Source of the DNA: Pseudomonadota bacterium | Lineage (GTDB): Bacteria > Pseudomonadota > Alphaproteobacteria > Rhizobiales > Beijerinckiaceae | Length of the DNA stretch: 6,780 nt | Direction: 5' to 3' | Assembly: GCA_028876585.1 (NCBI GenBank) | Contig: JAGWRL010000206.1 | Coordinates: 1-6,780, forward strand | Shown: positions 1 through 5,581 of the stretch, in pieces | How positions within the stretch are numbered: the stretch's first letter is position 1 | How the letters are laid out: each line of letters opens with the position of its first letter | Program-made: the position numbers and the translations under genes | The notes under the pieces: model-generated | The model's input: the letters and a program-made list of their open reading frames with translations, nothing else | The model's database searches: none | Told to the model about the DNA's origin: nothing

Positions 1-444
1 GCTGGAGGGATCGTGCATGTCGGGCTCGGCGACCTCGACGTAATAGAGGCGCACCACCGGATCCATCACGATCGGATGCGTCTCGGCGCGCTTGCGCACG
101 ACCTGGCGGTGGACCTGGCTCTCGGGCGGCACGTCGACGACGAGATCGCCGCAAAGCTTCGCCTGACAGCCGAGCCGGCGGCCGGCTTTGAGCGCGCCGC
201 GCTTGTCGACGTAACGCTGCTCGACCGCGTTCCACGCCGTCGCGTGGTCGGCGCTGGAGGCGATGGCGTGTTTGGAGAACTCGCCGTCGGCGATCTCGAT
301 CTGGCAGCGCGAGCAGATGCCGCGGCCGCCGCAGACCGAATCGAGATCGACGCCGAGTTTTCGCGCGGCTTCTAGAACGCTGGTTCCGTCCTCGAACGCG
401 CCGCGCTTGCCCGAGGGCGTGAAGACGATGCGATGCTGGGTCAA
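1..444 (-). CDS. [2Fe-2S]/ASKHA corrinoid-activating protein (RACo-like), N-terminal part; cut by window edge
   Basis: The visible 148 codons carry a plant-type [2Fe-2S] ferredoxin domain. Cysteines lie at residues 38, 44, 47 and 93, with the motif CGGRGICSRC at 38-47 and GCQAKLCGD at 92-100. Reading continues open past base 1 into a linker (PPESQVHRQVV), where this family joins a C-terminal ASKHA-type ATPase (COG3894/DUF4445). Known members such as RACo use ATP and low-potential electrons to reduce inactive Co(II) corrinoid back to Co(I). The start is TTG at 444-442, four bases after the methyltransferase stop. No in-frame ATG lies near, and the family's typical 'VFTPSGKRG' opening begins six residues later. 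The tight spacing and the partner genes support the role. The ATPase domain lies outside the window, so a simple ferredoxin is not formally excluded. Confidence 0.87.
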   Translation of the reverse strand, partial: MTQHRIVFTPSGKRGAFEDGTSVLEAARKLGVDLDSVCGGRGICSRCQIEIADGEFSKHAIASSADHATAWNAVEQRYVDKRGALKAGRRLGCQAKLCGDLVVDVPPESQVHRQVVRKRAETHPIVMDPVVRLYYVEVAEPDMHDPSS

Positions 445-448
445 AAGC

Positions 449-1348
449 TCAACCCCGCGCCCGGCGACGGCCTTCGCGCCGTCCGCCGCCTTCGCCCTCC
501 GGCGCCGGCTCGCGATAGGCGCGAATCCAGGCGGCGCAATTGGGGTCGTGGCCCATCACCACATCGGCGCCGAGGATCGCCTGCCGGTCCTCGGGATGCA
601 GCGGGTTCATGATCGCCGAGGTGAGGCCGGCGCCGATCATCATCGGCAGAAAGCCGGCGTTGAGGCCGCGCCGGTTGGGCAGGCCGAACGAAAAATTGGA
701 GGCGCCGCAGCTGGTGTTGACCTTCAATTCGTCGCGCAGGCGGCGGATCAACCCCATCAGGCGCGCGCCCGCGTCGTTGATCGCGCCCACCGGCATGACC
801 AGCGGATCCACCACGACGTCCTCGCGCTTGATGCCGAAATCGGCGGCGCGTTCGACGATCTTCTTCGCCACCGCGTAGCGCACGTCGGGGTCCTCGGAGA
901 TGCCGGTTTCGTCATTGGAAATGGCGATCACGGCGGCGTTGTATTTCTTCACCAGCGGCAGCACCGCCTCCAGCCGCTCCTCTTCGCCGGTGACGGAATT
1001 GACCAGCGGCTTGCCCTTGTAGACGGCGAGCCCCGCCTCCAGCGCGGCGACGATCGAGCTGTCGATGGAGAGCGGCGCGTCGACCGTGTCCTGCACCAGC
1101 TTGATGCATTCGGCGAGGATTCTGGGTTCATCGGCGAGCGGGATGCCGGCGTTGACGTCGAGCATATGCGCGCCGGCCTGCACCTGCGCCAGCGCATCGG
1201 CGACCACGCCGGAATAATCGCCGGCCGCCATCGCGGCGGCGAGCAGCTTGCGGCCGGTGGGGTTGATGCGTTCGCCGATGATGACGAACGGGCGGTTGAA
1301 GCCGAGGACGACTTCGCGTTTGGCGGAGGAGATGCGGGTTTCGGTCAT
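449..1348 (-). CDS. methyltetrahydrofolate:corrinoid methyltransferase (pterin-binding, DHPS-like fold)
   Basis: This 299-residue protein is a standalone pterin-binding domain of the kind found in AcsE/MeTr and in the folate module of MetH. It moves a methyl group between N5 of tetrahydrofolate and the cobalt of a corrinoid protein in the cytosol. Visible motifs are GERINPTGRK (25-34), DVNAG (64-68), SIDSS (94-98), KPLVNSVTGEE (113-123), DPLVMPVG (181-188) and GASNFSFGLPNR (215-226). The Asn of the last motif corresponds to the residue that contacts the pterin in MeTr enzymes. The C-terminus ends in a Gly/Arg-rich tail (287-299) outside the barrel. Automated pipelines often call such proteins dihydropteroate synthase; the corrinoid, MetF and activator neighbours argue against that. 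The start is ATG at 1348, 24 bases after the MetF stop, with only a weak GATGGA ribosome-binding candidate. The direction of transfer in vivo is not determined by the sequence. Confidence 0.9.
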   Translation of the reverse strand: MTETRISSAKREVVLGFNRPFVIIGERINPTGRKLLAAAMAAGDYSGVVADALAQVQAGAHMLDVNAGIPLADEPRILAECIKLVQDTVDAPLSIDSSIVAALEAGLAVYKGKPLVNSVTGEEERLEAVLPLVKKYNAAVIAISNDETGISEDPDVRYAVAKKIVERAADFGIKREDVVVDPLVMPVGAINDAGARLMGLIRRLRDELKVNTSCGASNFSFGLPNRRGLNAGFLPMMIGAGLTSAIMNPLHPEDRQAILGADVVMGHDPNCAAWIRAYREPAPEGEGGGRREGRRRARG

Positions 1349-1372
1349 GGGGGGTCCATCAGATAAGAGGGG

Positions 1373-2407
1373 TCAGACGAGATGCTCGACGGCCTGCATC
1401 TTGGAAACGAAATCGCGCCGCCACGGCGAGCGGCCGCGCAGCACGCCGGATTCATGGACGATCTCGGAGACGTATTCTTCCTGCCGGTAGGCCATCACAT
1501 GCACGCCGGCGACGCCCTTCACTTCGCGCAAGGCTTGAATCATCTCGACGCAGATCTTCTTGCCCTCGGCCTTCTGGTTCTTCGCGCCTTCGAGCCTCGT
1601 GATCACTTCGTCGGGGATATGCACGCCCGCGACGTTGGCGCGCATCCAGCGCGCCGTCTTGGCCGACGCCAGCGGCCCGACGCCGACGAGGATGAAACAC
1701 TTTTCCGGCAGGCCGAGATCGTGCGCCATGCTCATGAACGAGCGCAAGCGCGGCAGATCGAAACAATATTGCGTCTGACAGAACTGCGCCCCGGCCGCGA
1801 CCTTTTTGGCCAGCCGCAGCGGGCGGAAGTCGTAGGGCGGCGCGAACGGGTTCTCCGCCGCGCCGAGAAACACACGTGGCGGCGTGGTGATCTTGCGCCC
1901 CGACAGGAACCGGCCCTCGTCGCGCATCCGCTTGATGATGCCGAGCAGCGAGGTCGAATCGAGGTCGAACACCGGCTTCGCCTCGGGGTGGTCGCCGCAT
2001 TGCACGCCGTCGCCGGTCAAACAAAGAATGTTGCCGACCGTCAGCGCCGCCGCGCCCAACACGTTGCCCTGAATGGCGATGCGGTTGTAGTCGCGGCAGG
2101 AGATTTGCAACACCGGCGAATAGCCGACGCGCGTCAGCAGCGCGCAGATGGCGACGCTCGACATGTGGCAATGCGCGCCCGAGCCGTCAGTGGCGTTGAT
2201 GCCGTCGACCCAGCCCTCGAAGATCTTGGCGCGTTCGTAAACGTCTTCGGCGTTGGCGCTGTCGGGCGGGTTCAACTCGGCGGTGACGGCGAATTCGCCG
2301 CGCCGCAGCACCCGCTCCAGCCGCCCGCGCGAGGAATGGCCGGGCAGATCGACCAGCGGCGCGCCGGGGTCGGGACCGATGTCGTGGGGATGCGGCTCGA
2401 AGGTCAC
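1373..2407 (-). CDS. metF: methylenetetrahydrofolate reductase, MetF type
   Basis: A 344-residue flavin-dependent TIM-barrel enzyme that interconverts 5,10-methylene-THF and 5-methyl-THF. The family landmarks are present: the Glu-containing strand TAELNPPDS (42-50), equivalent to the EFFPP region of E. coli MetF; LTGDGVQCGD (130-139), holding the Asp of the flavin/folate site; FCQTQYCFD (209-217), the QTQ/TQF-type substrate-binding strand; and GVHVMAY (301-307) near the C-terminus. It is longer than E. coli MetF (about 296 residues), with about 30 extra residues at the N-terminus. The start is GTG at 2407-2405, inside a GTGA overlap with the stop of the upstream MetV-type gene, so the two are probably translationally coupled and may form a complex. 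Its place between MetV and the methyltransferase suggests it oxidises or supplies the methyl group handled by the corrinoid system. The electron donor cannot be read from the sequence. Confidence 0.93.
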   Translation of the reverse strand: MTFEPHPHDIGPDPGAPLVDLPGHSSRGRLERVLRRGEFAVTAELNPPDSANAEDVYERAKIFEGWVDGINATDGSGAHCHMSSVAICALLTRVGYSPVLQISCRDYNRIAIQGNVLGAAALTVGNILCLTGDGVQCGDHPEAKPVFDLDSTSLLGIIKRMRDEGRFLSGRKITTPPRVFLGAAENPFAPPYDFRPLRLAKKVAAGAQFCQTQYCFDLPRLRSFMSMAHDLGLPEKCFILVGVGPLASAKTARWMRANVAGVHIPDEVITRLEGAKNQKAEGKKICVEMIQALREVKGVAGVHVMAYRQEEYVSEIVHESGVLRGRSPWRRDFVSKMQAVEHLV

Positions 2408-2916
2408 GCGACGCTCCGCGCGCGCAGGACGGCGAGCCAGGACGACTGGCCTTTGAGGCGATGGTCGATCGCCGGCTGCGGCTCGGCGATTTTATCGCCG
2501 CGCACCATCAGACGGCTGCCTTCGTAAGCTTTCACCCAGACGCAGGGCATTTCCGGATAGACCTCGCAATTGCCGTCGCCGCGCACGCCGCCGCACGGGC
2601 CGTTGCGCAAGTTCTTCGGGCAGTTCATCGGGCACGACATGCCGGTGGAGGACAGGACGCATTGACCGCACATGCGGCAGTCGAACAAGGCGCCCTTCAG
2701 CGCGCGCTCCAGCGCCGCGACCGGCCGTTCCGCCCGCGCCAGGCCGAGGCGCTGGAACAGCGGCGCCGACGCCAGCAGCGCGCGCTCAAAACCGTCGTAG
2801 AGCCGCTCCATCGCGCGCGCGTGGCGGATGCTCCACAGCCGCACGGCCGGCCAGCGCGCCGGCGGCGGCAGTTTTCCGCGCGGCTCGAACGCGCTCGGCG
2901 TCAACGGGCCGCTCAC
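2404..2916 (-). CDS. metV: MetV-like protein (MTHFR C-terminal domain family), Cys-rich
   Basis: This 170-residue protein has a basic, Pro-rich N-terminus and a helical stretch (about 34-78). A dense cysteine domain follows, with Cys at 80, 83, 86, 95, 99, 108, 117 and 125 (CRMCGQC, SCPMNCPKNL, GPCGGVRGDGNC, MPCVWVKAY). The pattern matches the family usually annotated 'methylenetetrahydrofolate reductase C-terminal domain' and known as MetV in acetogens, where it partners MetF. Eight cysteines could hold two metal or Fe-S sites; that is an inference from spacing. The start is GTG at 2916-2914, overlapping the upstream stop as GTGA, and the stop overlaps the metF start in the same way. This places MetV immediately before MetF, consistent with a stoichiometric complex that feeds electrons to or takes them from the flavin. 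The gene symbol is by family resemblance and is less certain than the family call. Confidence 0.82.
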   Translation of the reverse strand: MSGPLTPSAFEPRGKLPPPARWPAVRLWSIRHARAMERLYDGFERALLASAPLFQRLGLARAERPVAALERALKGALFDCRMCGQCVLSSTGMSCPMNCPKNLRNGPCGGVRGDGNCEVYPEMPCVWVKAYEGSRLMVRGDKIAEPQPAIDHRLKGQSSWLAVLRARSVA

Positions 2917-3209
2917 GCCCGGCCCTCGTTGGCCGCCAACGCGGCGAGTTTTGCCGCGTCATATTCGGCTTCGAGCCGCTCGGCCGCGGCCTGCGCTTCC
3001 GCTTCGAGGTCGTCGCCGCAGGGGACGGCTTCGGCGCGGCGCCAATCGGCGAGATAGGCGTCGGTGTCGGAGGCGCCGGCGCGCATCGCGGCGGCGTCGA
3101 TGGCGCGGATGAAGCGCTCCGGCAATTCGCGCTTGGCGCTTTGGCGCCCGGCCTTGACGATCACCTGGCTCGGGATGTCGCGCCAGTAAAGCACGGTCAG
3201 GCTGGCCAA
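2913..3209 (-). CDS. conserved small protein of the 'virulence factor' family (PF13769-like), function unknown
   Basis: A 98-residue soluble protein with no signal peptide, membrane segment or cysteine cluster (one Cys, at 64). The N-terminus has the family's signature YWRDIPSQVIVKAGR (8-22), followed by an Ala/Glu-rich helical C-terminal half (about 66-98). 'Virulence factor' is an annotation name with no support here: the gene is embedded in a C1-transfer operon and overlaps both neighbours. The chosen start is TTG at 3209-3207, giving MASLTVLYWRD. It is preceded by AAAGGG with a 7-base spacer and overlaps the DUF1638 stop by 13 bases. A GTG at 3194-3192 (MLYWRD...) is a possible shorter start. 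The strict position next to MetV suggests an accessory subunit, chaperone or assembly role in the corrinoid/folate system, but nothing in the sequence shows an activity. Confidence 0.8.
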   Translation of the reverse strand: MASLTVLYWRDIPSQVIVKAGRQSAKRELPERFIRAIDAAAMRAGASDTDAYLADWRRAEAVPCGDDLEAEAQAAAERLEAEYDAAKLAALAANEGRA

Positions 3210-3841
3210 GTTCGCGCCCTTTCGCTCAGGAATTGCTGGAGACCGCCAAGGCCCGTGAAGCGGCGCTCGTAGGCGAGGCCGAGCCGCGCGGCGGCGGCCT
3301 GCGCCCTGGCGTCGATCTCGGCGTCGTCGCTCTGCGCGAGATAGACCAGCTTGCGGTAATGGCCGAAATAGTCGTCGCGCAGTTCGGGATGACGGTCGAG
3401 GCCGAGACCCTTGTAGACCAGCGCGTCGAAATGGCGGGCGAGGAAATCGGTGAGGAAGAAGGTGCCGAGCTCCTGCTCGACCATCGCCTCAAAGGCCGAA
3501 GCGCCGGCGTAGAAGGAATAGCAATGCGGGCCGGCGATGCGCGTCACGCCCTCCTGCGCCAGCACGCGGTCCAGGTCGCCGCCGGTGCCGCAATCGCCGT
3601 AGAGGCAGAGGATATCGTCATAGTCGGCGCGATGGCGGCGGATTTTCGCGCGCACCGCCTCGGCGATTTTGCCGGGGCGATTGTGCAACTGGGCCGGCAG
3701 GCAGGTCACGTCGAAGGCGCCGAGCGGCCCGTCGCGCAGGCTGAGGATTTCACGCGCGAGCGCGCCGCAGGCGATCACCAGCACACGTCGGGCGCCGCCG
3801 CGGCCGGGGACAAAGCGCTCTTCCTCCGTCTCGTCGGACAT
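3197..3841 (-). CDS. DUF1638 family protein associated with corrinoid methyltransfer
   Basis: A 214-residue cytosolic protein of unknown biochemical function. After a short acidic N-terminal tail (1-18) comes a beta strand with VLVIACGALAREI (20-32). Conserved-looking motifs follow: LPAQLHNRP (48-56), LCLYGDCGTGG (78-88) and AGPHCYSFYAG (103-113). Cys25, Cys84 and Cys107, with His53 and His106 nearby, look like a possible metal or corrinoid/thiolate site; this is an inference. From knowledge of the family, DUF1638 genes recur beside corrinoid proteins and MttB-like or MtaA/MtbA-like methyltransferases in methanogens and bacteria, which agrees with this context. The start is ATG at 3841-3839, with a perfect AGGAGG six bases upstream, 28 bases after the corrinoid protein stop. 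The gene ends 13 bases inside the next one. It has no recognisable homocysteine-binding or uroporphyrinogen-decarboxylase-type methyltransferase fold that I can see. Confidence 0.85.
   Translation of the reverse strand: MSDETEEERFVPGRGGARRVLVIACGALAREILSLRDGPLGAFDVTCLPAQLHNRPGKIAEAVRAKIRRHRADYDDILCLYGDCGTGGDLDRVLAQEGVTRIAGPHCYSFYAGASAFEAMVEQELGTFFLTDFLARHFDALVYKGLGLDRHPELRDDYFGHYRKLVYLAQSDDAEIDARAQAAAARLGLAYERRFTGLGGLQQFLSERARTWPA
3217..3222 (-). promoter_or_regulatory. ribosome binding site for the TTG-started 'virulence factor' family gene
   Basis: On the minus strand AAAGGG sits 7 bases upstream of the TTG at 3209-3207, inside the last codons of the DUF1638 gene. It supports this TTG over the GTG 15 bases further on. 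Confidence 0.45.
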
Positions 3842-3847
3842 AGCGCT

Positions 3848-3853
3848 CCTCCT
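3848..3853 (-). promoter_or_regulatory. strong ribosome binding site of the DUF1638 gene
   Basis: The minus strand reads AGGAGG with a 6-base spacer to the ATG at 3841-3839. It is the best Shine-Dalgarno match in the operon and fixes the start. It lies in the 28-base gap after the corrinoid protein gene. Confidence 0.75.
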
Positions 3854-3869
3854 CTTTGGCCGCAGCCGT

Positions 3870-4568
3870 TCAGCCCGCGTGCGCCGAACCCTGCCGACGC
3901 GACAGCAACGCCTTGGCGGTCTCGACCGCCACCGCCGCGTCGCGGCAATAGGCGTCGGCGCCGACGGCGTCGGCGAACGCCTCGTTCAACGGCGCGCCGC
4001 CGACCAGCACGATGTAGTCGTTGCGGATGCCCTTTTCCTTCAGCGTGTCGATCACGACCTTCATGTAGGGCATGGTGGTGGTCAGCAGCGCCGACATGCC
4101 GAGAATTTCCGGCTGGTGCTTCTCGATCGCCTCCAGATATTTCTCGACGCCGTTGTTGATGCCGATGTCGAACACCTCGAAGCCGGCGCCCTCCATCATC
4201 ATGCAGACGAGGTTCTTGCCGATGTCGTGAATGTCGCCCTTGACGGTGCCGATCACCATCTTGCCCATCTTCGGCGCGCCGGTAGCGGCGAGCAGCGGGC
4301 GCAGGATGAACATGCCCGCCTTCATCGCATTGGCCGACATCAGCACTTCCGGCACGAACAGGATGCCGTCGCGGAAATCGACGCCGACGATCCGCATCCC
4401 CTCGACCAGCGCCTCGGTCAGCACCTTGTAGGGCGCCCAGCCGCGACCGAGCAGGAGATTCACCCCCTCCTCGATCTCCTCCTTGAGGCCGTCGTAGAGA
4501 TCGTCGCGCATCTGCGCGACGAGTTCGTCGTCGGAGAGTGTGGAGAGGTCGAGTTCGTCGTCGGCCAT
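3870..4568 (-). CDS. corrinoid (B12-binding) methyl carrier protein, MtbC/MttC/MetH-module type
   Basis: This 232-residue protein has the two-part layout of corrinoid methyl carriers. A helical cap domain (about 12-95) is followed by a Rossmann-like cobalamin domain (about 100-225). The key motif is GDIHDIGKN (111-119), in which His114 of DxHxxG provides the lower axial ligand to cobalt. Further cofactor-contact motifs are SALLTT (159-164) and VGGAPLN (189-195). The protein carries a methyl group on cobalt between a substrate methyltransferase and the folate methyltransferase encoded downstream. It is the first gene of the tight block, starting with ATG at 4568-4566 after GAGGGAG. Length and architecture fit the MttC/MtbC group of amine-demethylation systems. 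They also fit the B12 component of a split methionine synthase, so the methyl donor cannot be named from this gene alone. Confidence 0.93.
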   Translation of the reverse strand: MADDELDLSTLSDDELVAQMRDDLYDGLKEEIEEGVNLLLGRGWAPYKVLTEALVEGMRIVGVDFRDGILFVPEVLMSANAMKAGMFILRPLLAATGAPKMGKMVIGTVKGDIHDIGKNLVCMMMEGAGFEVFDIGINNGVEKYLEAIEKHQPEILGMSALLTTTMPYMKVVIDTLKEKGIRNDYIVLVGGAPLNEAFADAVGADAYCRDAAVAVETAKALLSRRQGSAHAG

Positions 4569-4604
4569 GGGCTCCCTCGGCGGCGCGCGGGTGGAAGATC
4601 GCCC

Positions 4605-4632
4605 AATATTCTTCCGAACGCGCTTAAAACAA
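4605..4632 (-). promoter_or_regulatory. possible sigma-70-type promoter for the corrinoid operon
   Basis: The minus strand reads TTGTTT (4632-4627), a 16-base spacer, then AATATT (4610-4605), about 36 bases before the corrinoid protein ATG. The match to TTGACA/TATAAT is only 3/6 and 4/6. It lies in the only sizeable gap upstream of the block and in its most A/T-rich stretch. Confidence 0.28.
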
Positions 4633-4637
4633 AGCGC
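4620..4637. promoter_or_regulatory. inverted repeat (possible operator) in the gap before the corrinoid operon
   Basis: A perfect 6-bp dyad, GCGCTT-AAAACA-AAGCGC, lies between the amidohydrolase stop and the corrinoid protein start and overlaps the candidate -35 box. It could be a regulator half-site pair or a short hairpin. It has no U-tract and the stem is short, so it is a poor terminator. No regulator is identified. Confidence 0.3.
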
Positions 4638-4679
4638 AATTATCGCGAGGCCGCGCCGATTTTTGCGTTGTGCGGCGGT

Positions 4680-5498
4680 TTATAGCGCCCTTTTGTGCTC
4701 GGCGACCGGAATCATCCGCCGCACGCGCTCGATTTGGGCCATGTCGAGCCGCGTCGAGACGATCCCCGGCCCGTCCGACGCCTTGGCGACGACGAGGCCC
4801 CAGGGATCGGCGACCAGCGAATGGCCATAGGTCTGCCGCACCTCGTTGTTGACGGTGAACGAGCCGGTCTGCGCGGCGGCCGCGACATAGGTCTGGGTCT
4901 CGATCGCGCGCGCCCGCAGCAACGTCTCCCAATGGTCCTTGCCGGTTTGCAGCGTGAAAGCGGCGGGCAGCGCGATCACCTGCGAGCCCTTGTCGGCAAG
5001 GGCCTGAAACAGCCCGGGAAAACGCAGGTCGTAGCAGATCGTGCAGCCGATCGTGACGCCTTCGCAATCGTAGGTGACGACGGCGTCGCCCGCTTTCACG
5101 GTGGCGCTTTCGCGGTAGGCGACGCCGTCCGGCGTCGTCACGTCGAACAGGTGGATCTTGCGGTAGCGGGCGATCTCGGCGCCGTTGCGGTCGAACGCGA
5201 CGGTGGTGTTGTGGATGCGCTCGTCGCCCTCGATGCGCTCCATCAGCGAGCCGGCGTGGATGAACACGCGATGCTTGGCCGCCAGTTCCTGCGCCATGGA
5301 ATAAGCCGGGCCGCCCGGCATCGTCTCGGCGTTGCGCGCCTTGTCGCCCTTGACGCCGCCGGCCCAGTCGAACTGCTCGGGCAGCAGAATCCAATCCGGC
5401 TTTTCCTCGGCGACGGCCTTTTCGATCAGCGCCTTGGCGACGGCGATATTGGCCGCCTTGTCGGCGATCGAGTTCATCTGGATGAGCGAGATTTTCAT
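4680..5498 (-). CDS. nitrilase-superfamily amidohydrolase (Nit1-like, carbon-nitrogen hydrolase)
   Basis: A 272-residue cytosolic hydrolase of the nitrilase superfamily, which cleaves C-N bonds of amides. The catalytic Glu-Lys-Cys triad is visible as Glu41 (LLPEQFDW), Lys114 (RYRKIHLFD) and Cys155 (CTICYDLRFP), with Glu191 (DHWETLLRARAIE) as the usual auxiliary glutamate. The IHLFDV and CYDLRFP motifs are closest to the Nit1/NitFhit branch, whose studied members hydrolyse deaminated glutathione; that substrate is an inference from the family. The start is ATG at 5498-5496 (MKISLIQMNS), which fits the family, though no clear Shine-Dalgarno precedes it. The gene lies on the same strand as the C1 block and 111 bases upstream of it, so co-transcription is possible but not demonstrated. 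No C1-specific feature is apparent. Confidence 0.9.
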   Translation of the reverse strand: MKISLIQMNSIADKAANIAVAKALIEKAVAEEKPDWILLPEQFDWAGGVKGDKARNAETMPGGPAYSMAQELAAKHRVFIHAGSLMERIEGDERIHNTTVAFDRNGAEIARYRKIHLFDVTTPDGVAYRESATVKAGDAVVTYDCEGVTIGCTICYDLRFPGLFQALADKGSQVIALPAAFTLQTGKDHWETLLRARAIETQTYVAAAAQTGSFTVNNEVRQTYGHSLVADPWGLVVAKASDGPGIVSTRLDMAQIERVRRMIPVAEHKRAL

Positions 5499-5542
5499 CG
5501 GGCGGGGCCGTGGCTTGCAGCGCGTCGGGGATGGACGGGCGC

Positions 5543-5571
5543 GTTATAGCCGCCGTCGTCCGCGCTGAGAA
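5543..5571 (-). promoter_or_regulatory. candidate promoter for the amidohydrolase gene
   Basis: The minus strand reads TTCTCA (5571-5566), 17 bases, then TATAAC (5548-5543). This is 4/6 and 5/6 to the sigma-70 consensus at ideal spacing, about 45 bases before the ATG at 5498. It could also serve the downstream C1 block if there is read-through. Confidence 0.4.
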
Positions 5572-5581
5572 GGCGCCGCCC

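Noticed and set aside
449..1348. Dihydropteroate synthase (folP)
   Set aside because: The fold is shared, but the GERINPTG, KPLVNSV and GASNFSFGLPNR motifs and the corrinoid, MetF and activator neighbours fit a methyl-THF methyltransferase.
263..1366. Long plus-strand open frame (367 codons) opposite the folate methyltransferase
   Set aside because: It is a GC-rich antisense shadow. Its composition is dominated by Arg, Ala, Gly, Asp and His with no family motif, while the minus strand encodes a clear MeTr with all motifs.
1382..2527. Plus-strand open frame (381 codons) opposite metF
   Set aside because: Antisense shadow with low-complexity Arg/Ala/His-rich translation. MetF on the other strand explains the region.
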